Source of the DNA: Candidatus Uhrbacteria bacterium
GTDB taxonomy: Bacteria; Patescibacteria; ABY1; SG8-24; GWF2-40-263
NCBI GenBank assembly: GCA_016205975.1
Contig: JACQSK010000001.1
Span: 1 to 29,607, forward strand
Length of the DNA: 29,607 nt
Direction of reading: 5' to 3'
Under the pieces are notes generated by a model, which saw only the letters and a program-made list of their open reading frames with translations, was not told where the DNA came from and did not search any database. This document shows, piece by piece, positions 1-7,162 of the stretch. The first letter of the stretch is position 1, and every line of letters starts with the position of its first letter. The position numbers and the translations under genes are program-made.

Positions 1-755
1 CGGTAGCTCATGCCGTAGAGTCCGACCTCGGACGAGTCGCGGAAGGAGGCGAGGAAGAGGATGTCGCCCTTCAGGTAGAGCAGGTTGAAGATGATCGAGA
101 TGGCGATCGGCCAGGAGCGCACGAAAATACGTCGCCACTCACGCCACTCAAAAAGAGGATGCACGCGCACGAACGCGGACGCGAAACGGATTGTGAGGAG
201 GAGCCACAGAAGGTTCGCGATTACCGAGACGGCCATGAGCGTCACAACGCCCGGAGAGATCACGGAGACCAGGACGATGAGCGCCAGCAGTACGCCGCGG
301 TTGATGAGCTCGGCGAGCGCCGCGCGCCAGAGGCTCTCGTGGCGCTGGAACACGCCCAGGAGCATGGTGGCGCCGCCCATCAGGAAGTAGGCGAGCGCGC
401 CAACCAGAACCGATTGCTTCACCACGGAGGACCAGGGGAAGATGAGTACGGTGAGTGGCGCTAGGCTAAAGAGCACGAACCCGGAGAGCAGGCGCAAGCC
501 GAAAAAATTTCCCACGACACGCTCCTCATCAACGCCCGCCTCTGAAATCATCACGATGAGCGTGAGTGTCAGTCCGAAATCAACGACTACGCCAAACAGC
601 TGCAAGTAGGTGACCGCCGTCGTGTATTCTCCGAAAGCTTCCGTGCCTAGGACTCGGGTGATCACGGCCACCGAAAGAAGCCCGATCAGAACGCTGAGCA
701 CCTTGCCCGCGAGCTGGATGCTAAAGTTTGAGGCGAGGGATCGCGAGGAGGTCAT
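1..755 (-). CDS. Polysaccharide flippase (Wzx/MATE-like), partial
   Basis: The reverse strand is open from an ATG at 755 to the window edge, so about 251 N-terminal residues are visible and the C-terminus is missing. The protein is very hydrophobic, with several membrane segments. It begins with a short Ser-rich stretch, a Gly-Lys-Val-Leu helix and then an Arg-Val-Leu-Gly-x-Glu-x-Phe-Gly-x-Tyr pattern, as in the oligosaccharide flippase family (RfbX/Wzx, MurJ-MVF superfamily). Such proteins move undecaprenyl-linked sugars across the inner membrane. The gene is divergent from the SpoIID-like gene, and an extended -10 box ends 9 nt before the ATG, with no Shine-Dalgarno site. The family is seen from sequence; the substrate is unknown. 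Confidence 0.8.
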   Translation of the reverse strand, partial: MTSSRSLASNFSIQLAGKVLSVLIGLLSVAVITRVLGTEAFGEYTTAVTYLQLFGVVVDFGLTLTLIVMISEAGVDEERVVGNFFGLRLLSGFVLFSLAPLTVLIFPWSSVVKQSVLVGALAYFLMGGATMLLGVFQRHESLWRAALAELINRGVLLALIVLVSVISPGVVTLMAVSVIANLLWLLLTIRFASAFVRVHPLFEWREWRRIFVRSWPIAISIIFNLLYLKGDILFLASFRDSSEVGLYGMSY

Positions 756-764
756 ACTGCCAAC

Positions 765-773
765 AGTGTATCA
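765..773 (-). promoter_or_regulatory. Extended -10 promoter of the flippase gene
   Basis: On the reverse strand the motif TGATACACT (TGn plus TACACT) ends 9 nt before the flippase ATG. No good -35 is visible, which fits extended -10 promoters. The predicted transcript would start about 3 nt before the ATG. Confidence 0.55.
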
Positions 774-781
774 CAAGCGTT

Positions 782-810
782 TTGACGACGCTCTCCAAAA
801 ATGTTATACT
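782..810 (+). promoter_or_regulatory. Sigma70-type promoter of the SpoIID-like gene
   Basis: TTGACG (782-787), a 17-nt spacer and TATACT (805-810). The expected start site is near 817 and the ATG is at 822, so the leader is only about 5 nt and there is no Shine-Dalgarno site. Confidence 0.75.
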
Positions 811-821
811 TTCCTTGATCT

Positions 822-2768
822 ATGAAGACGTTTCTCTTGAGCGATCACGCCGCCAACTTCTCAAGAGTCGCGAGCCTCTTGCTGATAAGTTTTACATTGG
901 TCCTCATGGCGGGAGGGCTTTTTTTGTCCCCGCGTGCGGCCGATGCTGCGGCGAAGAATGGGTTTGAGGCGCTGCAAGTTGTGGCGCCTAAGGTCGGCTT
1001 CACGATGGCGCCCGGTGAGGAACAGCAGGTGCTCGTCGGTTTCAAGAATATCGGTACGAAGGCTTGGAAAAATTCCGGCGCATCGTATGTCTCGATTTAT
1101 ACTTATGACCCCAAGTATCGCGTGAGCGATTTCCGTGCCGGCGACTGGGTAGACTACACGCAGGCAGCGCTCCTAAAAGAGACGTCGGTTCCCGTTGGAG
1201 GCGTCGGCAATATCTACCTCACGCTCAAGGCACCCAAGTCGGAGGGGACGTATGAGGAGACCTTTCAGTTGGCCGCCGAGGACACGGCGTGGATCCCGGG
1301 CGGGGAGTTTACGCTCACGATTCAAGTTGACGACGGAGAAGGCGCGGAAGGTCCAGTCGTCTCCTCCGAAGGCGGATCCGCCTCAGTCGGAAGTCTGGGT
1401 GGATCTGAGAGGGATGCGCTCGCCGACGGAGAAGCCTCGCCGGAGGCAGGCGGCTTGTCGGCTACGGTTCTCTTGCGTTCGGCAAAAACCATTCAGGCAA
1501 AAGCAGGAGAGGAAATCACCTACAAAGTCGGTGTGAAGAATACGGGGACGATGACATGGGTGAAGCGCGAGATCGTGACCGCAGACCTGGCGATCGCCGC
1601 TGTTGCAAGCGACGAGACCCGGCACGCCTCATGGGTCTCCGACACCAAGCTGATCGTGAACGAGGCAGGACTTGTCAAACCGGGCGGCGTGGATTTTTTC
1701 TCCTTTACCTTTACGGCGCCCTCGCAAAACGGCACGCACACCGTCAGCTATCAGATTGCCGTCAATGACGAGGTCATTCCACATTTTGAGATCAACATTC
1801 CCGTCACGGTCACGGGAGGCTCGAAGGACATCAAAGACGAGCCACTGTCCGTGAACGAAGAAGACGTGCAGGCACAGCGCCTGATCGACGAGCCGGTCAT
1901 GCGCATCGGCTTGTTGATTGTGGATGCGGAAACGGATTGGCAAGTAGAAGTCTCGTGCGACTCGCCCTGGAAGCTCATGGACGCAGAGGGCGGGCTATTG
2001 GGGAAGATGGACGCGGGCGACATGGTGCGCGCCTTCTATAAAAATCAGCGTTACTATTTCAACCGCGGCAAGGGCATTGAACAGACGCACAAGGTTCTCC
2101 GGTTTGTTCCCGAGGCAGAGGACGCGGTATGCACGGTTGAGAATTTCGATCGTCGGAAAACGCGCGGCGCGGCGTACGCGCTCAATCAGTTTCGCGACGT
2201 GCTCGAACTGCGCTACAACAGCGCCCATGACCGCACCTGGCTCATCAACGAGCTGCCTCTTGAAGAGTATCTTTACGGCTTGGGTGAGACGTCCAACGCC
2301 AGCCATGAGCAATTCAAGAAAGCCCTTATCACCGTGGCGCGCACCTACGCCTTGTATCACTGGGAGCGCGGCACGAAGCACGCGGACGAATACTTTCACA
2401 TGAACGCGTATGCGGACGACCAGGTCTACTTCGGCTACCAGTATGAGACGATCCATCCGCTCATTAAAGAAGCCGTTGATGACACGCGCGGGGTCACGGT
2501 CAATTACGACGGCCGCACCGCGCTCACGCCGTACTTCTCACGCTCGGACGGCCGCACGCGTTCGTGGTCTGAAGTTTGGGGCGGCGACGTGGCATGGCTG
2601 AAAGGCGTGGCGGCACCCTGCGACAAGAGACGCGGCTATACGCTCTGGGGTCATGGCGTGGGCATGGGGGCGACCGAGGCGCTGTGCATGGCAAATGAGG
2701 GAAGCGATTGGGAAGAGATTTTGAATTATTTTTATACCGGCATTGACCTGAATAAGCGATGGGACTGA
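822..2768 (+). CDS. Secreted SpoIID/LytB-domain protein with two NBR1-like Ig domains
   Basis: 648 aa. Residues about 15-43 form a signal peptide or anchor ending in an Ala-rich site. Two beta-rich domains follow (about 48-165 and 208-330) with the pattern GFKN-x-G-x-K-x-W, typical of NBR1-type Ig-like domains in surface proteins. The C-terminal part (about 355-645) is a SpoIID/LytB domain: LPLEEYLYGL at 478-487 holds the Glu that is catalytic in SpoIID lytic transglycosylases, and GHGVGMG at 610-616 is the conserved C-terminal motif. SpoIID cleaves denuded glycan strands in spore formers. Here, without sporulation genes, a role in cell-wall remodelling is inferred. The 3' end overlaps the open frame of the carboxypeptidase gene, so the two are probably co-transcribed. 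Confidence 0.88.
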   Translation: MKTFLLSDHAANFSRVASLLLISFTLVLMAGGLFLSPRAADAAAKNGFEALQVVAPKVGFTMAPGEEQQVLVGFKNIGTKAWKNSGASYVSIYTYDPKYRVSDFRAGDWVDYTQAALLKETSVPVGGVGNIYLTLKAPKSEGTYEETFQLAAEDTAWIPGGEFTLTIQVDDGEGAEGPVVSSEGGSASVGSLGGSERDALADGEASPEAGGLSATVLLRSAKTIQAKAGEEITYKVGVKNTGTMTWVKREIVTADLAIAAVASDETRHASWVSDTKLIVNEAGLVKPGGVDFFSFTFTAPSQNGTHTVSYQIAVNDEVIPHFEINIPVTVTGGSKDIKDEPLSVNEEDVQAQRLIDEPVMRIGLLIVDAETDWQVEVSCDSPWKLMDAEGGLLGKMDAGDMVRAFYKNQRYYFNRGKGIEQTHKVLRFVPEAEDAVCTVENFDRRKTRGAAYALNQFRDVLELRYNSAHDRTWLINELPLEEYLYGLGETSNASHEQFKKALITVARTYALYHWERGTKHADEYFHMNAYADDQVYFGYQYETIHPLIKEAVDDTRGVTVNYDGRTALTPYFSRSDGRTRSWSEVWGGDVAWLKGVAAPCDKRRGYTLWGHGVGMGATEALCMANEGSDWEEILNYFYTGIDLNKRWD

Positions 2769-2776
2769 GAGGCCAC

Positions 2777-3826
2777 ATGAGACTGATGATCCTGACAGCA
2801 ATCGCAGTCATTCCTGCGGTTGTTTTTGCCGGCGACGGCGCACTGGATCGCGTGTTCTCAAAACGCGCAGACTTGCAGGCGGCGTTTGATACGCAGACAA
2901 AACGTGCGATCCCTGGAACAGCGGCAGGGTTCCTGCTCGACCTGGAAGACTGGGCCACACAGTACGGCTGGATGGAGCATGAGGAGCTTGCCTCCTATGG
3001 CCCTCAGGTCGGTGACGGCGTGCCTGTGCGCGTGAAGCCGACAGAGATTGAGGCGCAGATTGAGGCATCGTCGTATGTGGTCATGGATCGTTCGACCGGC
3101 AAGATCCTCACGGTCAAAAACGAGAATCGCGTCTGGCCGATCGCCAGTCTGACCAAACTCGTCACCGCGGACGTGGTTCTCGATCACGAGATTGCCATGG
3201 GCGCGCTCGGGGAGGTTCGCGAGAGCGACGATGTGGGCGGCGCCAAACTTTGGGTCTACGATGGTGATGCGTTCAGCATTCAGGATTTGTTCTATGCGAC
3301 GCTTGTGGCCTCTGCCAACAACGCCGCCAATGCCCTGGCGCGCACGACCGGTTTGTCCTCGGAGATGTTTGTCTCTGAAATGAATGCGCGTGCCGCCGAC
3401 CTCAATCTCGTGAACACCGCCTTCGTTGATCCAACGGGCATTGAGCTTGGGAACGTGTCCACGGCTCGCGAGATGGCGCGGCTTGCATCGGAGATTCTTG
3501 CGCGAGACGAGATCGCCCGTTTCACCTCCACCTCCGTGAGGTACATCACAGACCTTACGCAAGGCACGACCAAAAAAATGACGAACACCAACTGGATGAT
3601 CTGGAAGCCCGCGTATGACGACGTGTACGTCACCGGCGGTAAGACGGGATACCTCGAGGAGTCTGGATGGAATCTTGTGGTCGCGCTCAGGCCCGATGGG
3701 GCGGATGCGGATCGGGAGTTGTTGATCGTGCTCTTTGGCGCAGGCGCGAGAAGCGATTCTTTTGTGAATGCGAAGCGCCTCGCCGACTGGGCATGGGAGG
3801 TTTACGAGTGGCAGCAGCAGAGCTGA
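2777..3826 (+). CDS. D-alanyl-D-alanine carboxypeptidase (peptidase S11)
   Basis: 349 aa from ATG 2777. This start is preferred over 2759 because GAGAGG lies 4 nt upstream and the protein then begins with a clean signal peptide ending in Val-Phe-Ala. All three penicillin-binding motifs are present: SxxK (Ser124-Leu-Thr-Lys127), SxN (Ser179-Ala-Asn181) and KTG (Lys289-Thr-Gly291). This is the PBP5/DacA family, which trims the terminal D-Ala from peptidoglycan stem peptides outside the membrane. The usual C-terminal beta domain and amphipathic anchor are not obvious, so the enzyme may be held only by its N-terminus. It lies 8 nt after the SpoIID-like gene and is probably in the same transcript. 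Confidence 0.9.
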   Translation: MRLMILTAIAVIPAVVFAGDGALDRVFSKRADLQAAFDTQTKRAIPGTAAGFLLDLEDWATQYGWMEHEELASYGPQVGDGVPVRVKPTEIEAQIEASSYVVMDRSTGKILTVKNENRVWPIASLTKLVTADVVLDHEIAMGALGEVRESDDVGGAKLWVYDGDAFSIQDLFYATLVASANNAANALARTTGLSSEMFVSEMNARAADLNLVNTAFVDPTGIELGNVSTAREMARLASEILARDEIARFTSTSVRYITDLTQGTTKKMTNTNWMIWKPAYDDVYVTGGKTGYLEESGWNLVVALRPDGADADRELLIVLFGAGARSDSFVNAKRLADWAWEVYEWQQQS

Positions 3827-3842
3827 TCCCTGGCAAAATGAA

Positions 3843-3867
3843 AAGAGGCCATTGGCCTCTTGCGTGT
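3843..3867. terminator. Terminator between convergent genes
   Basis: Perfect 8-bp stem AAGAGGCC/GGCCTCTT with a 3-nt loop, then GCGTGTTTT on the + strand. The opposite strand has a T-rich tail as well, so it can serve both the carboxypeptidase gene and the convergent gene. Confidence 0.7.
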
Positions 3868-3879
3868 TTTCTCCCGACT

Positions 3880-4251
3880 CTATCCGCGATCGAGTTTGGC
3901 GTCCCAGTACTCCAGGCAGAACTTCTGGAACCCATCTGCGATCGCGTTGGTCACAGGATCTGAGAAGCGCGTGATGATGTCAATGCTGTCGTCATCCCAG
4001 AAGATCTCGATCTCCCGCTCGGGGAGGTGAAGATCCTTTGGCGGGGGCGGTTTCCCGATGCGCTTGAGCGGATGGCTCGAGCGTCCTTGGATCCGGACGC
4101 ACCACCTGTTTGCCCCCGCGTTCCAGACCACGGAGCCAAGGCACCCGTTCATGCCCTGTTGTGAGATGCCGATGTAGTCTTCCAGCGCGTCCCAGAGTTC
4201 TCTCTGAGTCGGACGCCGCACTTGCCAGCTGATCCAGCGATCTGTTGCCAT
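3880..4251 (-). CDS. Hypothetical protein, 123 aa
   Basis: Not recognised. The ATG at 4251 is chosen because AAGGAG lies 5 nt upstream; a GTG at 4254 is the alternative. The protein is soluble and rich in Trp and acidic residues, with a Pro-Pro-Pro-Pro-Lys segment in the middle and an acidic Trp-Asp-Asp-Asp patch in the C-terminal half. No signal peptide or membrane segment is seen. It has its own strong promoter (4279-4307) and shares a terminator region with the convergent carboxypeptidase gene. Coding status is supported by promoter, SD and terminator together. Confidence 0.65.
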   Translation of the reverse strand: MATDRWISWQVRRPTQRELWDALEDYIGISQQGMNGCLGSVVWNAGANRWCVRIQGRSSHPLKRIGKPPPPKDLHLPEREIEIFWDDDSIDIITRFSDPVTNAIADGFQKFCLEYWDAKLDRG

Positions 4252-4278
4252 CACCTCTCCTTGTCTGTGGAGGCGGCT

Positions 4279-4307
4279 AGAGTAAGCCGTTTCTCTGTGG
4301 CTGTCAA
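4279..4307 (-). promoter_or_regulatory. Sigma70-type promoter
   Basis: Reverse strand TTGACA (4307-4302), 17-nt spacer, TACTCT (4284-4279). The start site would be near 4272, giving a leader of about 20 nt that contains the AAGGAG of the 123-aa gene. This gene belongs to the minority class here with a conventional leader. Confidence 0.75.
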
Positions 4308-4317
4308 TCGTGGAAGA

Positions 4318-4343
4318 AATAAGAGGCTGTTCAGCCTCTTATT
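4318..4343. terminator. Hairpin terminator after the PH-domain gene
   Basis: Perfect inverted repeat AATAAGAGGCTG/CAGCCTCTTATT with a 2-nt centre. It overlaps the stop codon of the reverse-strand PH-domain gene and is AT-rich at its base on both strands. Confidence 0.65.
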
Positions 4344-4920
4344 TGATAACGGTTTTTATTTTTCCTCTGATTCCAGCTCCCAACGCGCTCAAGCGGCGCT
4401 TGTCGTCTTCCACCAGTGCGGTGATCAGTTCTTTGACTTGTTCTGGGTCGTTGATATTTTTGAAGTGGAATCGGTTTTTCTCTCCGGCCGTCTGGACAAA
4501 GACGTTCCCATAGGTGAAGAGCGTCTGCCAGAGCCCGCGAATCTCCGCGGTCGCATCCTGCACAGCGGCGAGATCTAACTCCGAGGCCGTGCGGTTGAAG
4601 AGACCTTGTTGTTCGATGTTGATGATGCGTTCGTTGGTGATGATCCATGTGTCCAAGTAGTAATCCGTGAACTCGAGGAAAGCGAAGAGCCAGACGCACA
4701 GGAAGTAGATGCTGCCGATGATGACGACCAGTGGGCCCAGGACGGGATGCTCCAGCCAGACGCTCACACGACCCCAGAAGAACCAGCCGAGAATGAGCGG
4801 GATGCTGACGAGCAGAGTAAAGGCTACGACGATCGCGAGGATCGCGAACCAGTGGCGCCTCAAGAAAAGGATGACGCGCTCGTCAGGTCGCTGATTGGGA
4901 AGATGGTCGAGGCGCATCAT
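4339..4920 (-). CDS. PH-domain (bPH2/YdbT-like) membrane protein
   Basis: 193 aa. A short cytoplasmic N-terminus is followed by two membrane segments (about 25-50 and 60-85). Then comes a domain with the pattern Tyr-Leu-Asp-Thr-Trp-Ile-Ile-Thr-Asn-Glu-Arg-Ile-Ile-Asn, characteristic of bacterial PH-like domains (DUF304/bPH2). Function is not established for the family; membrane-associated binding or scaffolding is usual speculation. The start overlaps the upstream stop as ATGA (4920-4917), so translation is probably coupled to the 94-aa gene; a second ATG follows directly at 4917. Confidence 0.8.
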   Translation of the reverse strand: MMRLDHLPNQRPDERVILFLRRHWFAILAIVVAFTLLVSIPLILGWFFWGRVSVWLEHPVLGPLVVIIGSIYFLCVWLFAFLEFTDYYLDTWIITNERIINIEQQGLFNRTASELDLAAVQDATAEIRGLWQTLFTYGNVFVQTAGEKNRFHFKNINDPEQVKELITALVEDDKRRLSALGAGIRGKIKTVIK

Positions 4921-5201
4921 AAGGCAGGGAAGAGATCTTCATTGTAATAATCAACCGCCTCATCGAGCGTGATGGGGTAGGTCCAGTTGTACTCCATGAG
5001 CAGGAAGACTGAGCCGGAGACGAGGATGATCGTGCCACCGGTGAAGATGGTTACGATGAGGTAGAGACCGAAGCCATACACGCCGTAGCGGATCAGGTGA
5101 TAGATGTTGAACAGCGCGTAGAGAACATAAAAGAGCATGTAAGCCACGTACACGAAAAGGAAGACGTAGATCGGGATGCTGAAATTGGGGAGGTCGAACA
5201 T
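4917..5201 (-). CDS. Small membrane protein, 94 aa
   Basis: Family not recognised. Two long hydrophobic segments are visible, one near the N-terminus rich in Tyr/Phe/Val and one in the middle rich in Ile/Val/Gly, with a short acidic C-terminal tail. The ATG at 5201 is preferred over a TTG at 5210, because an extended -10 box ends 9 nt before it and the TTG would lie at or before the predicted transcription start. The gene overlaps the PH-domain gene by 4 nt and probably works with it at the membrane (inference). Confidence 0.7.
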   Translation of the reverse strand: MFDLPNFSIPIYVFLFVYVAYMLFYVLYALFNIYHLIRYGVYGFGLYLIVTIFTGGTIILVSGSVFLLMEYNWTYPITLDEAVDYYNEDLFPAL

Positions 5202-5210
5202 ACTCAGCAA

Positions 5211-5219
5211 ATTGTATCA
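5211..5219 (-). promoter_or_regulatory. Extended -10 promoter at the end of ruvB
   Basis: Reverse strand TGATACAAT (TGn-TACAAT), ending 9 nt before the ATG at 5201 and overlapping the ruvB stop codon. It predicts a leader of about 3 nt. Confidence 0.5.
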
Positions 5220-6227
5220 CAGCCCCAGATGCTTGTACGCGTGGCTCGTGACGACGCGGCCGCGCGGCGTGCGGGCGAGAAAACCGACTTGGATGAGGAA
5301 CGGCTCGTGGACGTCCTCGATCGTTTCGATTTCTTCTTGCGTGGCCGCGGCGATCGTGGAGAGACCCACGGGCCCGCCGTTAAATTTTTCGATGATGGTG
5401 GCGAGGATGCGCCGGTCGGTTTGATCGAGTCCTAAGTGATCAATGTTCAACATGCCCATGGCGTCCTTGCAGACAGACGACGAGATGTTCCCCTGAGCTC
5501 GCACATCGGCAAAGTCGCGCACGCGGCGCAGGAGGCGGTTGGCAATGCGCGGCGTGCGGCGCGAGCGGCTCGCGAGGATGTCGATGGAGGCATCGTCGAT
5601 GGAGGTCTTGAGGAGTCCGGCACTGCGTTTCACGATTTGGCCGATGTGTGCATCCTCGTAGAAGTTGAGATGATGGGTCACGCCGAAGCGGTCGCGCAGA
5701 GGGCTCGAGAGCAGCGAGAGGCGCGTGGTGGCACCGATGAGGGTGAAGCGTTCCAAGTTGAGCCGCAGCGTGCGCGCGGTCGGTCCTTTGCCCACGATGA
5801 TATCGAGCGCATAGTCTTCCATAGCCGGGTAGAGCACTTCCTCGATCGTCTTGTTGAGGCGATGGATTTCGTCGATGAAGAGAATGTCGCTTTGCCCAAG
5901 GTTTGAGAGAATGGCCGCCAGATCGCCCACGCGCTCAAGCGCCGGGCCGGAGGTCACGCGAATCTGCGAGCCCATCTCGTGGGCGATGATATGGGCGAGC
6001 GTCGTTTTTCCGAGTCCAGGGTTTCCGTACAGCAGAACATGCTCAATCGGCTCCTGGCGTTTCTTGGCGGCCTCGATGAAGATCGATAAGTTTTCCTTGA
6101 TATCGTCCTGGCCGACAAAGTCTTGCAGGCTCTGTGGGCGCAATCCAACTTCAAACTCTCGCTCCTCATTTGGAGCCTCGGTTGCGACGACTCGCTCTGG
6201 AATCTCCATTTCTTCACGTTCAATCAT
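5217..6227 (-). CDS. ruvB: Holliday junction branch-migration helicase RuvB
   Basis: 336 aa from ATG 6227, the usual RuvB length. The frame stays open upstream, but that part reads through the tRNA-Leu gene, so a longer start is wrong. Walker A is GNPGLGKTT (68-76; most RuvB have Pro where Asn69 is). Walker B is DILFIDEIH (Asp119-Glu120). The sensor-1 GATTR motif, the LRDRFG arginine-finger region and the C-terminal winged helix are present. RuvB is the AAA+ motor that drives branch migration with RuvA. Neither ruvA nor ruvC is in the window. A -35/-10 pair ends 9 nt before the ATG, with no SD. Confidence 0.97.
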   Translation of the reverse strand: MIEREEMEIPERVVATEAPNEEREFEVGLRPQSLQDFVGQDDIKENLSIFIEAAKKRQEPIEHVLLYGNPGLGKTTLAHIIAHEMGSQIRVTSGPALERVGDLAAILSNLGQSDILFIDEIHRLNKTIEEVLYPAMEDYALDIIVGKGPTARTLRLNLERFTLIGATTRLSLLSSPLRDRFGVTHHLNFYEDAHIGQIVKRSAGLLKTSIDDASIDILASRSRRTPRIANRLLRRVRDFADVRAQGNISSSVCKDAMGMLNIDHLGLDQTDRRILATIIEKFNGGPVGLSTIAAATQEEIETIEDVHEPFLIQVGFLARTPRGRVVTSHAYKHLGL

Positions 6228-6236
6228 ACTGGGAAC

Positions 6237-6265
6237 ATTATGCCTGGCGTATGGCTCTCGGGCAA
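6237..6265 (-). promoter_or_regulatory. ruvB promoter
   Basis: Reverse strand TTGCCC (6265-6260), 17-nt spacer, CATAAT (6242-6237), then 9 nt to the ruvB ATG. It lies directly after the tRNA-Leu terminator. Confidence 0.6.
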
Positions 6266-6266
6266 A

Positions 6267-6291
6267 CAAAAATACCCTTGGGGTCAAGGGT
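6267..6291 (-). terminator. Terminator of tRNA-Leu(UAA)
   Basis: Reverse strand stem ACCCTTG/CAAGGGT (6291-6285 with 6280-6274), 4-nt loop, followed by ATTTTTGTTT. It sits 9 nt after the tRNA 3' end. Confidence 0.75.
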
Positions 6292-6299
6292 GTTTTCGA

Positions 6300-6385
6300 T
6301 GGTGGGCGAGGTGGGAGTCGAACCCACATGGAGTTTCCCCCTGGGGATTTTAAGTCCCCTGCGTATACCATTCCGCCACTCGCCC
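6300..6385 (-). tRNA. tRNA-Leu(UAA)
   Basis: 86 nt including the encoded CCA. Acceptor GGGCGAG/CTCGCCC, anticodon stem GGGGA/TCCCC with loop CTTAAAA (anticodon TAA), a long type II variable arm and a T-arm with TTCGACT loop. It lies 30 nt after the alkD-like gene and may be co-transcribed with it. Confidence 0.95.
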
Positions 6386-6415
6386 ACGCGGGGAAAGGGT
6401 AACAAAGAAGCCGAT

Positions 6416-7162
6416 CTACGCCAAGGCTCGGTGACGGGCGCGTTTCTGTTTTAGTCGCCGTTTGTCCACCTGTGTCAGCTTTTCCGTCGCATACGAGAAG
6501 GTCGTCGCCGGAAGTTCGAGGATATGGACCTCGAGGAACGCGAGCGTCTTGCGTGGCCAGAGGTTGTAGGCCTCGCGTAATTGCCAGCCCACACCCTTTT
6601 GGACGTACACGTCCTGGTCATGCAGGAGCGGCTTGATGAGTGACAGGACGGTTTTGATCGATGGGGCTTTGCGCTTTTTGTTCGCGTAGTAAATCGTCGA
6701 GACGATACTGGCGCGGCGCTTCCAGGGATTCTTCGAGCGGTTCCATTGCCGCAGCGTTGGCTCCACGAGTCCCGGATAACGCTCGTAAAAAATGGAGAAC
6801 AGGGCGCAGAGCATGTCCGCGTGTTCCCAGTTCTCGACACGTCCGATCCAGCCCTTCATTCGTTTCCAGGAAGCTGGATTGAGATCTTGTTTGTGCCGAC
6901 GGTAGTAGAACAACGGAAGGGACATCACTTCGTGCACGGTCGCGTGTCTCCAGATTCGATCCCAGACGTTCAGGATTCTGTCCGGGCTTTCATCATAAAA
7001 CGAAAAGCCGGCTTCCTCGATCTCAGCCATGACCGGCAGGCGCAATCCCAGTACCGTCAGTCTGGTCGTCTTTTCTCGGAACGCTTTGTAATCAGGATCA
7101 TGAATGACGCGCTTGTGTAAGGCGCGTTCAATTATTTGGAGAGGGGAAAGCTGTTTAGACAC
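6416..7162 (-). CDS. DNA alkylation repair protein (AlkD-like)
   Basis: 248 aa from GTG 7162, which overlaps the polX stop by 8 nt. The frame is open further upstream, but that part is the shadow of polX. The protein is all-helical with HEAT-like repeats, a basic C-terminus (Lys/Arg-rich last 20 residues) and the pattern Asn-Trp-Glu-His-Ala-Asp, matching the Trp/Asp region that AlkD glycosylases use to recognise and excise N3/N7-alkylated purines. Length fits AlkD (about 235 aa in Bacillus). Translational coupling to polX suggests a joint base-excision-repair unit. Confidence 0.82.
   Translation of the reverse strand: MSKQLSPLQIIERALHKRVIHDPDYKAFREKTTRLTVLGLRLPVMAEIEEAGFSFYDESPDRILNVWDRIWRHATVHEVMSLPLFYYRRHKQDLNPASWKRMKGWIGRVENWEHADMLCALFSIFYERYPGLVEPTLRQWNRSKNPWKRRASIVSTIYYANKKRKAPSIKTVLSLIKPLLHDQDVYVQKGVGWQLREAYNLWPRKTLAFLEVHILELPATTFSYATEKLTQVDKRRLKQKRARHRALA

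Noticed and set aside
6228..6371. N-terminal extension of RuvB to 6371
   Set aside because: The extension translates the tRNA-Leu gene and its terminator. The family start is at 6227, just after a promoter.
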